Shown: piece by piece, positions 1 through 9,254 of the stretch
How positions within the stretch are numbered: the first letter of the stretch is position 1
Layout: each line of letters starts with the position of its first letter
Program-made: the position numbers and the translations under genes
The notes under the pieces: model-generated
What the model was told of the DNA's origin: nothing
Database searches by the model: none
Seen by the model: the letters and a program-made list of their open reading frames with translations, nothing else
From: Hwanghaeella grinnelliae
GTDB lineage: Bacteria; Pseudomonadota; Alphaproteobacteria; UBA8366; Aestuariispiraceae
NCBI RefSeq assembly: GCF_004005845.1
Contig: NZ_SADE01000002.1
Span: forward strand, 186,421-250,420
Direction: 5' to 3'
DNA length: 64,000 nt

Positions 1-163
1 TCCACGCAACCGCCTTATTCTGCACCCGCGAGGAGAAGATTGCGGATTCCAGGGGCTGGCACTATTGTGCGCCGCCGCTAGATACGGTGTTTTGAGGAAA
101 TAACCTCCGCCGGAGATGTACCGGGCACAGCAGCCCCATACAAGATTGGACAGTCGACCAGCG

Positions 164-1972
164 ATGACAGATATCGCCCGTATTCGTAACTTCGCAATTA
201 TCGCCCATATCGACCACGGGAAATCCACCCTGGCCGACCGGCTGATTCAGCTCTGCGGTGGTTTGACCAACCGCGAGATGAAGCAGCAGGTCCTCGATTC
301 GATGGATATCGAGCGTGAGCGCGGCATCACCATCAAAGCCCAGACCGTGCGCCTGAAATACACGGCCAAGGACGGGTTGGAATACACGATCAACCTGATC
401 GACACCCCCGGCCATGTGGATTTTTCCTATGAGGTTTCGCGCAGCCTGGCGGCCTGTGAAGGGTCGCTGCTGGTGGTCGATGCCAGCCAGGGCGTGGAAG
501 CGCAGACCTTGGCCAACGTCTACCTGGCGATCGAAAACAATCATGAGATCATTCCGGTCCTGAACAAGATCGATCTTCCGGCGGCAGAGCCCGAGCGTGT
601 GAAAACGCAGATCGAGGATGTGATCGGCATTGATGCCAGCGACGCGCTGGAAATCTCCGCCAAGACGGGTATGGGGATGGAAGCGGTCCTGGAGGCTATC
701 GTCACCAAACTGCCGCCGCCAAAAACGTCCGAAGAGCCTGACCCGAAGGTCCGCGCCCTGTTGGTCGACAGTTGGTACGACGCCTATCTAGGCGTTGTCG
801 CCCTGGTGCGCGTCCGTGACGGGGTGATTAAGAAGGGCCAAAAGCTGCGCATGATATCGACCGGGGCCGTTCACGAAGTGGACCGCGTCGGCGTTCTGAC
901 GCCAAAGGGTCTTGTCGTCGATCAGTTGAACCCAGGCGAAGTCGGCTTCATCACCGCAAACATCAAAGCCGTCGCGGACTGCAAGGTCGGGGATACGCTG
1001 ACCGAAGACCGGCGCCCAACCGACGAACCGCTACCCGGCTTCCAACCCTCGGTCCCGGTTGTGTTCTGTGGCCTGTTCCCGGTCGACAGTTCGGAATTCG
1101 AAACCCTGCGCGAAGCTTTGGGCAGACTGGCGCTGAACGATTCCAGCTTCCATTTCGAAATGGAGACTTCCGCGGCACTCGGTTTCGGTTTCCGATGCGG
1201 GTTTCTTGGCTTGTTGCATCTGGAGATCATCCAAGAGCGTTTGAGCCGCGAATTCGACCTGGACCTTATCTCGACCGCACCGTCCGTCGTCTACAGGATC
1301 CAACTGAACAACGGCAACACGATAGAACTGCACAATCCGGCGGACTATCCAGACCCGACTCACATCGAGAGTATCGAGGAGCCCTGGATCAAGGCGACCA
1401 TCATGGTGCCGGACGAGTTCCTTGGCCCGGTTCTAACGCTGTGTACGGAACGGCGCGGCGAACAAATCGAACTGACCTATGTCGGCTCACGGGCGATGGC
1501 GGTTTACCGCCTGCCGCTGAACGAAGTGGTGTTCGATTTCTACGACCGCTTAAAATCGATCAGCCGCGGCTATGCCTCCTTCGATTACGAGATCGACAGC
1601 TATAAGGAAGGCGATCTGGTCAAGGTATCGATCCTGATCAACGGCGACCCGGTCGATGCGCTTGCCATGATCGTTCACCGCTCCCAGGCGGATTTCCGCG
1701 GCCGCGCCATCTGCGGCCGGCTGAAGGATTTGATTCCCCGTCAGCTGTTCAAGGTCGCGCTTCAAGCTGCGATCGGCGGCAAGGTCATCGCCCGCGAGAC
1801 CATCGGCGCCTTGCGCAAGGACGTCACGGCCAAGTGCTATGGCGGGGACGTTTCCCGCAAACGGAAACTGCTTGAAAAGCAGAAGGAAGGGAAAAAGCGC
1901 ATGCGTCAGTTCGGCAAGGTCGACATCCCGCAATCCGCTTTCCTGGAAGCGCTGAAGATGGGTGACAATTGA
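164..1972 (+). CDS. lepA: Elongation factor 4 (LepA), ribosome back-translocase GTPase
   Basis: Translational GTPase of 602 residues, the usual LepA length, acting on the ribosome in the cytoplasm. The G-domain motifs are all visible: P-loop AHIDHGKST (residues 14-22), [18 protein letters not shown] and SAK. The EF4-specific C-terminal part is complete, with the Lys/Arg-rich tail around [19 protein letters not shown]. The reading frame is open from 116, but alignment with the family begins at [10 protein letters not shown], so I place the start at the ATG at 164. The gene stands alone on the plus strand and converges on the small membrane-protein gene after it. I see no defect in it. Confidence 0.97.
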   Translation: MTDIARIRNFAIIAHIDHGKSTLADRLIQLCGGLTNREMKQQVLDSMDIERERGITIKAQTVRLKYTAKDGLEYTINLIDTPGHVDFSYEVSRSLAACEGSLLVVDASQGVEAQTLANVYLAIENNHEIIPVLNKIDLPAAEPERVKTQIEDVIGIDASDALEISAKTGMGMEAVLEAIVTKLPPPKTSEEPDPKVRALLVDSWYDAYLGVVALVRVRDGVIKKGQKLRMISTGAVHEVDRVGVLTPKGLVVDQLNPGEVGFITANIKAVADCKVGDTLTEDRRPTDEPLPGFQPSVPVVFCGLFPVDSSEFETLREALGRLALNDSSFHFEMETSAALGFGFRCGFLGLLHLEIIQERLSREFDLDLISTAPSVVYRIQLNNGNTIELHNPADYPDPTHIESIEEPWIKATIMVPDEFLGPVLTLCTERRGEQIELTYVGSRAMAVYRLPLNEVVFDFYDRLKSISRGYASFDYEIDSYKEGDLVKVSILINGDPVDALAMIVHRSQADFRGRAICGRLKDLIPRQLFKVALQAAIGGKVIARETIGALRKDVTAKCYGGDVSRKRKLLEKQKEGKKRMRQFGKVDIPQSAFLEALKMGDN

Positions 1973-2028
1973 CGGCCTGAGGATGAATCGCTGGTCGCCA
2001 AGCCGATCTTTCCGGCAGGCGACCGGCG

Positions 2029-2367
2029 CTATTCGCTTCGGAACGTGTGGCGCCGTTTCGGCCGGCGGCCGATCACGGACAGTAATCCACCCATCAACAT
2101 CAGGCCGATGAACAGCCACAGAATGCTTTCCCAAGCGGCCCTTTGCAGCAGATAGGGAACAATTGCGTTATCCCAGAACGCGGGCAGATGCAGATGCCGC
2201 TGTATGACCACCTGCGCCAGGTTCAAACTGCTTACGTCCAGCGAATACCATAATGCCCCGGCCGCTTTCGTGATGTCTTCGCCGGCTAACCAAAGCCAAA
2301 TGCCCAGCCCCAGAAAAACAAAGGCCAGGAGGAAGAACAGCCACTGGAAAAACCTCAATACTATCAT
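2029..2367 (-). CDS. Small inner-membrane protein, unknown function
   Basis: A 112-residue protein with two clear hydrophobic stretches: residues about 4-28 (rich in Phe, Leu and Trp) and about 80-100 (ending in LLSVIGRRP). The basic C-terminal tail RRPKRRHTF suggests a cytoplasmic end. The loop between the two segments would lie in the periplasm. I recognise no catalytic motif and cannot name a family with confidence. The gene converges on lepA, leaving 56 bases between the stops. A long, GC-rich open frame with a strong membrane profile supports a real gene, but no function can be assigned. Confidence 0.7.
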   Translation of the reverse strand: MIVLRFFQWLFFLLAFVFLGLGIWLWLAGEDITKAAGALWYSLDVSSLNLAQVVIQRHLHLPAFWDNAIVPYLLQRAAWESILWLFIGLMLMGGLLSVIGRRPKRRHTFRSE

Positions 2368-2707
2368 GTGGAATCCCGTACCCGCTTACTAACGCTCCCA
2401 CGAACAACGAGGCCGATGCCTTTCGGACATCCGCCTCGACCCTGCCCCCCCACGGCGGGTCTTTGCCTCCTTAAGGAAGCATCATTTCCAAAATAGTATC
2501 ATGGGGTTGGCAAAGATCAAAATTCTGGGCTGGACCGCCGTGAGCCTTCGCCTTCCGACAGCTGGAAACCGCCAAAATTGTCTTTCTTCCTTCTCCTCTC
2601 CAGGGAAAGGCCGAAACAATGCGCGGAAGGCTTGATCACCCCGTCGCTGTCGGTTAGGTTCCGCCGCCGTCGCGCGAGGCTTCGCCCTCGAAGCGCGTCT
2701 ACACCGG
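2368..2707. other. Intergenic stretch before tRNA-Ser
   Basis: About 340 bases lie between the start of the small membrane-protein gene and tRNA-Ser. Open frames across it are compositional or are antisense to the tRNA. The promoter of the minus-strand membrane-protein gene and that of the tRNA should both lie here, but I could not pick convincing -35/-10 boxes. A C-run near 2445-2451 is the only low-complexity stretch. I see no other element. Confidence 0.4.
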
Positions 2708-2797
2708 GGAGAGATGGCCGAGTGGTTTAAGGCGCACGCCTGGAAAGCGTGTTGGGGCGGAAGCCCCTCAGGGGTTCGAATCCCCTTCTCTCCGCCA
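2708..2797 (+). tRNA. tRNA-Ser (anticodon GGA)
   Basis: A class II tRNA of 90 nt including an encoded CCA. The acceptor stem pairs GGAGAGA (2708-2714) with the TCTCTCC-type 3' strand ending before discriminator G2794 and CCA 2795-2797. The anticodon stem CACGC/GCGTG (2735-2739, 2747-2751) encloses loop CTGGAAA, so the anticodon is GGA at 2742-2744, reading UCC and UCU. A long variable arm (TTGGGGCGGAAGCCCC) and a T arm GGGGTTCGAATCCCC complete the serine type. The reading frames crossing it are spurious. Confidence 0.97.
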
Positions 2798-2983
2798 CTA
2801 TTTCCAAGACATCGATGCAGCACCTTTCGGGGTCGCCATTTGCCTTCCGCACCAAGCGGTGGGCCGCAGCCGCTTTTGCACGCGCCTTCTCCGTCCGCTT
2901 CCCGGCCGAAAGCCGCATGAGCCGCCTGCTTACCCCTCGCATTCATCTAATTTAGCATCACCTGTTAACTTTATGGTAAGTCC

Positions 2984-4285
2984 ATGGGATTAGTGTTCCG
3001 AGACTGGGAACGCTCGGTCCCATTTCCACATGTGTCGTCAAAGGAACTCGTTAGAGCAATGCAAGCGGGTAGCGCTACGGTCGAAGCAACAGAGTCCCTA
3101 CCCTGGCAGGTCATGATCGTGGATGACGACAAGTCCGTTCACCAATCAACCCGGTTTGCCTTGGACGATTTCGAATTCGAGAACCGTGGGCTCGAACTGA
3201 CGAGCGCGTATTCCATCAAGGAAGCTCAGGAACTGCTCCGCAAACATCGGAACACGGCCGTCATCCTTTTGGATGTCGTCATGGAATCCGAAACGGCGGG
3301 GCTGGACTATGTACGTTGGGTGCGCAAAGAGCTTGCCAATAGCCGCGTCCGGATCGTTCTACGCACCGGACAGCCCGGTTATGCGCCGGAACTGGATGTC
3401 GTTCGGAATTTCGACATCAACGACTACCGTGAAAAGAGTCAGATGACGGTCAATAAGCTGACCGCCACATTGTATACGGCCCTTCGGTCCTTCCGGGACA
3501 TCATCCAGCTCGAAGACCAGTCCGAAAGGTTGCAGGGCGCGCTCGCCATGGCGGAAAAGGCCAATCAGGCGAAGACGAACTTCCTGGCGCATGTCAGCCA
3601 CGAGTTCAGAACCCCTCTGAACGGTATCATCGGCCTGTCCGAGATGATCGCCTTGGAGGCACTGGGGCCCATCGGAACGAGGAAGTACAGCGAATACGCC
3701 TGGGATATCGTCACTTCCGGACGGCACCTTCAGGAGATGGTTGAGCGTTTGCTCCGTTTCTCCGAAAGCGGCGGCAGCCGGCCGATTGTCCAAGAAGCAT
3801 TCGACCTGCGGGAATTGATTTCCAACCTGTCGGGCATCGGAAATACCGAATCGCTAACCACGCCGGTTAACGAGCCGGGCGCAGATGAGGGCGAGGGCGA
3901 CCAGCGCCCAGGCATGATGCTGCGTGCCGACAAGGAAGCCGTCCAGAGCATGGTTTCCAACCTGATTTCCAACGCAGTGCAGCACAATCCATCCGGATGT
4001 AGGGTCCGTGTGACCGCACGCCCAACCGATGACGGAGGCTTGGTTCTGACCGTAATCGACGATGGTATCGGGATCAGTGAAAGTCTTCTTGAGCAATTGG
4101 ACGGCTCACTTGCTGTACCCGACGACCCCTATGTCGCGGGGCGCGGCGGCTTGGGCCTAGGCCTGGTCATGACAAAATCCCTGATCGAAGCACATGGTGG
4201 CAGTTTGAAAATAGAATCATCCAACGGGAACGGGACCCGCGCCCAACTGATCTTTCCGCCGGGCAGCCTTACAAAAGTAAACTGA
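2984..4285 (+). CDS. Receiver-histidine kinase hybrid
   Basis: A soluble 433-residue protein with an N-terminal receiver domain followed by a histidine kinase core, the reverse of the common hybrid order. Receiver: acidic pocket VDDD (46-49), phospho-acceptor D97 in LLDVVM, and K151 in YREKSQ; this receiver resembles those usually found next to DUF3369. Kinase: H206 in HVSHEFRTPLNG, N box NLISNAVQHN (326-335), G1 VIDDGIGI and G2 GRGGLGLGL. There is no membrane segment, so its input is probably phosphate or a partner protein. An alternative ATG at 3059 (MQAGSATVEA) has AAAGGA upstream and would remove 25 unconserved residues. It is followed after 26 bases by a binding-protein gene and then a sensor kinase, as one operon. 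Partner identity is inferred. Confidence 0.88.
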   Translation: MGLVFRDWERSVPFPHVSSKELVRAMQAGSATVEATESLPWQVMIVDDDKSVHQSTRFALDDFEFENRGLELTSAYSIKEAQELLRKHRNTAVILLDVVMESETAGLDYVRWVRKELANSRVRIVLRTGQPGYAPELDVVRNFDINDYREKSQMTVNKLTATLYTALRSFRDIIQLEDQSERLQGALAMAEKANQAKTNFLAHVSHEFRTPLNGIIGLSEMIALEALGPIGTRKYSEYAWDIVTSGRHLQEMVERLLRFSESGGSRPIVQEAFDLRELISNLSGIGNTESLTTPVNEPGADEGEGDQRPGMMLRADKEAVQSMVSNLISNAVQHNPSGCRVRVTARPTDDGGLVLTVIDDGIGISESLLEQLDGSLAVPDDPYVAGRGGLGLGLVMTKSLIEAHGGSLKIESSNGNGTRAQLIFPPGSLTKVN

Positions 4286-4311
4286 CACACCAAACAAACC
4301 GGTGATTGAAA

Positions 4312-5430
4312 ATGATAAGACCCTCCTTGGATAGATTTGCCGTGCGTTCGTTTGCGCTCGCGGCCCTTGCCGTTTTGGCGGCCTGTGGGGATCCCGAGCC
4401 GATCAAGGTAGGAATCATCGTCGGCTTGACGGGACGGTCCGCCGATCTTGGCGAAGCGTCGCGCAATGCCGTGCAACTCGCTGCGGACGAAGTGAATCAG
4501 TCGGGCGGGATAAATGGCCGCCCGATCTCCCTCATCGCGCTTGACGACGAAGGCAAGCCGGAGGCCGCCGCGGCCGCGGTTCGGCGCGCCCATGAAGAGG
4601 GAGTCGTGGCGATTATCGGACCGAACCTCAGTTCAACCACGACCGGCATGCTGCCGGAAATCAACCGACTGGAAGTCATCACGATTTCGCCCACGGCTTC
4701 ATCTCTCGACTTCGTGGACATCGACGACTTCCTGTTCCGGATAAACTGGTCAACCCGGGAGAACGCGACGATATATGCGAAGCATTACCACAACATGGGT
4801 ATAAGGAATGTCGCCGCGGCCATCGACGCTAACAACCGCGCCTTTTCGGAAAGCTGGCTGAACGAATTCAAATCCGCATTCGAAGCACTGGGTGACGTTA
4901 CCGTCGTTTCCGACCTGTTCGACGCAAATTCGGACCAAGGCTATTCGAGCACGGCGCGTAAGCTTCTTGAGTCTCAACCCGATGCCGTTCTTTTGATCGC
5001 CAACAGTGTCGATACAGCCCAAATCACGCAGCAAATCCGAAAGTTGGACAAGCAGACTTTGATCGTCGCCGCGGAATGGGCCGCTTCCGAGCGGTTGCTG
5101 CAACTGGGTGGAAAGGCGATCGAAGGCATCGAAATGGTCCAATCCTATGATCGCAACAATCAGTCGGAACGGTACCTGGATTTCAAGAGCGCCTACTTCG
5201 AACGGTTCAAGCGCCTGCCCGGATATGCCAGCGTTGCGTCCTACGATGCCGCACTCATGCTATTCGCTGCTCTTCGGAAGGACGACGACCCGAAGACATT
5301 GAAGAAAAACCTGATTGGATTGCCTGTTATCGATGGTCTTCAGCAACCGCTCAAATTCAACAAATACGGTGACGCGGAACGGCGTGCCTTCTTCGTGACC
5401 GTACAGGATGGAAGCTTCGTCCAGCAATGA
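4312..5430 (+). CDS. Lipoprotein of the branched-chain amino-acid-binding (type 1 periplasmic) fold
   Basis: A 372-residue periplasmic ligand-binding protein of the LivJ/UrtA type, with the typical opening IKVGIIVGLTG followed by AVQLAADEVN and a substrate pocket near IGPNLSSTT. The N-terminus ends in lipobox LAAC (Cys25), so it should be a lipoprotein. The start is the ATG at 4312, with GGTGA six bases upstream; an in-frame TTG two codons earlier is less likely. No permease or ATPase genes flank it. It overlaps the downstream sensor kinase start (ATGA), which points to translational coupling and to a role as the ligand sensor for that kinase rather than in uptake. Compare TorT/TorS and LuxP/LuxQ, known pairs of binding protein and kinase. 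The ligand is unknown. Confidence 0.87.
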   Translation: MIRPSLDRFAVRSFALAALAVLAACGDPEPIKVGIIVGLTGRSADLGEASRNAVQLAADEVNQSGGINGRPISLIALDDEGKPEAAAAAVRRAHEEGVVAIIGPNLSSTTTGMLPEINRLEVITISPTASSLDFVDIDDFLFRINWSTRENATIYAKHYHNMGIRNVAAAIDANNRAFSESWLNEFKSAFEALGDVTVVSDLFDANSDQGYSSTARKLLESQPDAVLLIANSVDTAQITQQIRKLDKQTLIVAAEWAASERLLQLGGKAIEGIEMVQSYDRNNQSERYLDFKSAYFERFKRLPGYASVASYDAALMLFAALRKDDDPKTLKKNLIGLPVIDGLQQPLKFNKYGDAERRAFFVTVQDGSFVQQ

Positions 5431-7391
5431 GCCTAGTCAGGGAATTGCGGTTGAGAACGTCCGTCGTTCTTCTGCAATTCAGCACGATCATCATCACCTT
5501 GGCCGTGGTTGGTACGGCCTTGCTTACTTATGTCATCACTGAATTTTCCCGGGATAATTTGCTATACGCAACACGCGCCAGCGAAACCATGGCCAAGCGC
5601 GTGGAAGATTTCCTTGAGAGCTTGACGTTAGACGTACTCCTGATCGGCAAACACTATGAGACGCACCCCACTGCCGATATCAGCACGTTCCTTGAAGCGG
5701 CGCGAAGGAAGCGGTTCAGCGCCATTTTTATCGTCGGATCGGACGACATCCTGAAAGTGGCCAGCTTGTCCAGCGGCAACAAGGCCCGCGAAGCGGAATT
5801 GGGTGGCGTCGATCTTTCTTCCTATCCCCTTCTATCGGACGCCCGCGCGGCATCCCGGCCGACCTGGAGCGGTAAGCATATTTCCGCCATTACCGGTGAT
5901 GTGACAGTCGGCCTTGCGGTTCCCCTCACCAGTGGCGAAGCCGTTATCGTAGAGTTCCCGCTGAAAACCATTGTTGAGGTTGGCAATGTCTTTCGCGAGA
6001 AGGGCCATCTGGACTATTGGGTGATCGACAGCAAAGGCGAGGTCGTCGCCGATACGAGTGGCGTTCGGACCCAATTGATGAACCTGTCCAGTTTGGAGAT
6101 CGTTCAGGCCGGCTTTACAGGCGCCGAGCAACCGACACTCATGAATTTTCGCGGACAGAACTACACCGTATCGGCAACCTATTCCGAACAGCTCGGCTGG
6201 CTGTTCGTCGGCCGTGTTCCGGCTGGACTCGCAAACCCCGACTTGCGGGAAATTCTTTACACGGTTCTTGCTTTCGCATTGGGGACGGCGGTATTCGGGT
6301 TGTTGCTGGCCCCGATCTGGGCACGGCGGATTACCAAACCCGTGGGCACGCTGACGGAATTGGCAAGCCAGATTACGGCGGGTCAACGGCCGGTCCGTTG
6401 GCCGCGTGGGGCCATTCGTGAATTCAACACTTTGATCGACGACCTCAAAGCGATGTCCGACGCAATCTCGAAAAGAGAAGTGGAGTTGCGCGACCTCAAC
6501 GAAGGTCTTGAGTCCCGGGTCGAGGAGCGGACAAGAGAACTTATCCGCATCAACGATGACCTCAAGACAGCGATGGACGAGATCCAACAGGCAAGGGACG
6601 GACTAATCCAATCGGAGAAGACCGCGGCGCTTGGCCGGATGGTCGCGGGAATTTCCCATGAATTGAATACGCCGCTCGGGAACGGACGCATGGCTGTCAG
6701 CACCCTTGCGGCACGCCTGGAAACCTTCCGGGAGCGCGTCAACGACCCGGTCGACAAGAAGGACTTGGACAAGTTCCTGGAAACCGTCGGCATGAGTGTT
6801 GAAATTGCTGAGAACAATTTGGTCAGGGCCGGCAACCTGGTTCGCAGCTTCAAGGAAATCTCCGCCGACCGGACAGCGTCGCGCAGGCGCAAAGTGATTT
6901 TGAAAGAGCTGCTGGACGAAGTAACGCTGACATTGACACCGACTTTGAAACGAAGTCCGGTAACCTTGGAAGTCGATGTCCCCGGCACGATTTGGGTCGA
7001 CAGTTATCCCGGCGAGTTGGGACAGGTCATCACCAATCTGGTCGAGAACGCAATCGTCCATGCCTTCCACGGCAGGGAATCGGGCAGAATCGCGATCACG
7101 GCGGGCCATACATCGGAGGACTTCGTCACCATCGATCTTAGCGACGACGGTAACGGCATGACACCCGATGTCATCCGAAAGGCATTCGACCCGTTCTTTA
7201 CCACGGCACTCGGAAAAGGCGGAACCGGCCTGGGTCTTTACATCGTCCACCGCACTGTTGAAACGGTGCTTGGCGGAACGGTGACCCTGAAAAGCAAAGT
7301 CGGCAAAGGCACCGTATTCCAATTGAAAATACCGGTTCAGGCACCTGAAGCCGGCAATACCCCTTTTGGGGAAAATATGAAAGTGACTTAA
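5427..7391 (+). CDS. Membrane sensor histidine kinase with periplasmic domain, HAMP and coiled coil
   Basis: A 654-residue sensor kinase. TM1 lies at about 15-37, a periplasmic Cache-like domain at about 40-270, and TM2 at about 276-297 (ILYTVLAFALGTAVFGLLL). A HAMP domain follows (ITKPVGTLTELASQI), then a coiled coil (about 340-400). The kinase core has the phospho-acceptor H411 in GISHELNTPLGNG, N box NLVENAIVHAF, G1 DDGNGM and G2 GGTGLGLYIV. No receiver is attached; the receiver-kinase hybrid two genes upstream is the obvious phosphate acceptor. The gene starts inside the stop of the lipoprotein gene, so the two proteins are probably made together and interact in the periplasm. The motif order is of the type seen in four-helix CheA-independent kinases. 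The signal is not known. Confidence 0.9.
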   Translation: MSLVRELRLRTSVVLLQFSTIIITLAVVGTALLTYVITEFSRDNLLYATRASETMAKRVEDFLESLTLDVLLIGKHYETHPTADISTFLEAARRKRFSAIFIVGSDDILKVASLSSGNKAREAELGGVDLSSYPLLSDARAASRPTWSGKHISAITGDVTVGLAVPLTSGEAVIVEFPLKTIVEVGNVFREKGHLDYWVIDSKGEVVADTSGVRTQLMNLSSLEIVQAGFTGAEQPTLMNFRGQNYTVSATYSEQLGWLFVGRVPAGLANPDLREILYTVLAFALGTAVFGLLLAPIWARRITKPVGTLTELASQITAGQRPVRWPRGAIREFNTLIDDLKAMSDAISKREVELRDLNEGLESRVEERTRELIRINDDLKTAMDEIQQARDGLIQSEKTAALGRMVAGISHELNTPLGNGRMAVSTLAARLETFRERVNDPVDKKDLDKFLETVGMSVEIAENNLVRAGNLVRSFKEISADRTASRRRKVILKELLDEVTLTLTPTLKRSPVTLEVDVPGTIWVDSYPGELGQVITNLVENAIVHAFHGRESGRIAITAGHTSEDFVTIDLSDDGNGMTPDVIRKAFDPFFTTALGKGGTGLGLYIVHRTVETVLGGTVTLKSKVGKGTVFQLKIPVQAPEAGNTPFGENMKVT

Positions 7392-7398
7392 CCGCGGA

Positions 7399-8646
7399 TC
7401 AGCCGAGCGGCGCCCAAAAACACCGGACATGGTGAAAATAATCGAATTCGTCATCGACGCCGGAACGGCTGTAGATCATAAAATCCAGCCTTTGAAGAGC
7501 ACCGACCTGTTCCGCATCGGGTGGGTTCGCGGCAGTATCGAGGAAGAAACCGGTCGCCCGGCGCAGTGCGGCGGGGTCCTTCCGAAAGGCGGCAACCATC
7601 ATCGCCGCTTTCGCCAGGGCGTGCAGGGCAACACGCCGGACGGCACCCCAGCGCAGCGCCGGTCCCGCACGTAATGTTCCGAACAAGAACACGCCCGACA
7701 CCGCCAGACCGGCCAGCGCGATCACGCCCAGCACCGGACGCCCGTCACCGGCAGTCAAGGCCAGCGCATTCTTATTTTCCGCAAAACTCGCATACCCGAA
7801 TGGAGCGGCTTCCAGCTCCATCATCTCCATTTCCCTGGTTTCCGTATTGAGCCATGGGATCGTGTAATCGCGGATCACGCCGGGTTCCCCCGTGATCGGC
7901 CGCATTTCCCATGACCATGTCACTTTCGTAATCGGGCCCTTTTCGGTGAGGATCATTTCCCTTACCTCGGGCGGGGAAAAGGTTATCAGCCAATAGGCGC
8001 GCATCGGCGGTTGCGGCGGAATAAGTTCCGGCACGACGCCCAGGGCGGATAGCGTCACGGTGCGGACCACCGTGTCCCCATCCCCAAGGGTCGAGGGGTC
8101 GGCGCTCCACTCGTCGCTGTATTCAAGAAGCTTTGCCGAGAAAGGCCAGGCATCCGGTCCGCCGGGATAGGGCGCGATTGATAAGGTAATCGGCGCCGCT
8201 TCAATATTCATCTTGATGCGCCCGCCGGACCGCGGTTGCACGGTCAGTCGATGTACGAATGGACCAACTTTCAGGTCTCCGGCCTTTTTTGCAAACAGCG
8301 CGATCCGCCGGCGGAATACGCTCTTTTCCTTGCCGTCGACCTGCTCCCGGCTCCATTCGTCATTTTCGATTTGGACCCAATCGAATCCTTCGACGCGCGG
8401 TAGTTCCATTTTTTCCAGTGTAATGACGACATCGTACACACCGCGAATCGTCATCAGGATCATCTCACCGACAACGGGTTTCACGTCCGGATCGTCCAAT
8501 TCGATGAATAGTTCAGCCGTTCCTTCTTGCGTTTGCGCCTGGGCAGAGGCCGGCAGCAGCACACCGACGGCCAGAGTCAGGACGCAAAGGAATGACAGAA
8601 ACCGCGCAATGAGCATCGCGTTTCGGGTCACCATCCCTGCCCCCAT
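7399..8646 (-). CDS. batD: BatD-like protein, oxygen tolerance operon
   Basis: Last gene of the Bat operon. The 415-residue product has an N-terminal signal peptide ending near LLPASAQAQ, a large periplasmic beta-rich region typical of BatD (start TAELFIELDDPDVKPVVGEM), one transmembrane segment at about residues 308-328 (VLGVIALAGLAVSGVFLFG) and a cytoplasmic helical tail. Start choice is uncertain: ATG 8646, ATG 8634 (overlapping the previous stop as ATGGTGA) and ATG 8616 are in frame; 8634 fits translational coupling. BatD proteins are thought to act with the vWA proteins BatA and BatB in the envelope, with no defined chemistry. It converges on the sensor kinase gene with a 7-base gap. Confidence 0.8.
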   Translation of the reverse strand: MGAGMVTRNAMLIARFLSFLCVLTLAVGVLLPASAQAQTQEGTAELFIELDDPDVKPVVGEMILMTIRGVYDVVITLEKMELPRVEGFDWVQIENDEWSREQVDGKEKSVFRRRIALFAKKAGDLKVGPFVHRLTVQPRSGGRIKMNIEAAPITLSIAPYPGGPDAWPFSAKLLEYSDEWSADPSTLGDGDTVVRTVTLSALGVVPELIPPQPPMRAYWLITFSPPEVREMILTEKGPITKVTWSWEMRPITGEPGVIRDYTIPWLNTETREMEMMELEAAPFGYASFAENKNALALTAGDGRPVLGVIALAGLAVSGVFLFGTLRAGPALRWGAVRRVALHALAKAAMMVAAFRKDPAALRRATGFFLDTAANPPDAEQVGALQRLDFMIYSRSGVDDEFDYFHHVRCFWAPLG

Positions 8647-9254
8647 TCGCGAATGATCTGCCCAAGCCCCTTACGCCGATCGTATTCCGCTTCCAACCGC
8701 TTCTTCAGATATTCACCCGGTTCGTCTGATAAGGTCTCAAGCCATTCTTCGCTGGCAATGGTGCTGCGCGCTCGGGTCTTGCGGCGTACTTTGTATTGGT
8801 TGGCCAGGCCCGGCAGCACGGCATCTTCCGGATGTTGCTTGCGTCTAGCCGCCAGCGCGGCGATCCGCCCGGTCCCGCGCCCATCGCCGATGATGGGTAC
8901 CAGCAAGGCACCGACCGCATCGCGGTTCTCCTCCGCCTGCTTGTCCTCAGGCCGGGCGAAAAGAACCGCGTTGAAATAGGCGACCGAAAGCTTGTATTTG
9001 CCAGTGGCCGCCAAGGACAGCCCGCGGTTATAGGTCACCGATCGGCCTGCCTCCTCGAAGGCGGCGTCGGCCTCCGCATAGCGTCCCGCACGATACAGCG
9101 CGACGCCCTTGGCGCCCGGTTCCTCCAGCAGCTCGGCCGCCACCGAGGGCTGACCCAACAACAGGGCGATCTTGCCAAGGGAATGCGGGCCCGCAGCCCA
9201 CAGGCAGGCGGCACAAAGAGCGATCAGAAAAGGCAGGATCAAACGCCGCATCAT
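8628..9254 (-). CDS. Exported TPR-type protein of the Bat operon (BatC/BatE-like)
   Basis: A 208-residue protein with a signal sequence or membrane anchor (residues about 3-22, LILPFLIALCAACLWAAG) followed by two to three TPR-like helical repeats, for example GVALYRAGRYAEADAAFEEAG and YNRGLSLAATGKYKLSVAYFNAVL. Its position between the BatB-type and BatD genes matches the TPR gene seen in many Bat operons, where it is proposed to act as an assembly scaffold. The ATG overlaps the stop of the upstream vWA gene (ATGA), so translation is coupled. The C-terminal third is charged, ends in IIREWGQGW and has no recognised domain. Confidence 0.78.
   Translation of the reverse strand: MMRRLILPFLIALCAACLWAAGPHSLGKIALLLGQPSVAAELLEEPGAKGVALYRAGRYAEADAAFEEAGRSVTYNRGLSLAATGKYKLSVAYFNAVLFARPEDKQAEENRDAVGALLVPIIGDGRGTGRIAALAARRKQHPEDAVLPGLANQYKVRRKTRARSTIASEEWLETLSDEPGEYLKKRLEAEYDRRKGLGQIIREWGQGW

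Noticed and set aside
1993-2035. Inverted repeat GGTCGCC/GGCGACC after lepA
   Set aside because: Seven-base arms around an 18-base loop and no U-run; too weak to call a terminator.
2714-2955. Open frames across and after tRNA-Ser
   Set aside because: They read through the tRNA and have no domain or ribosome site.
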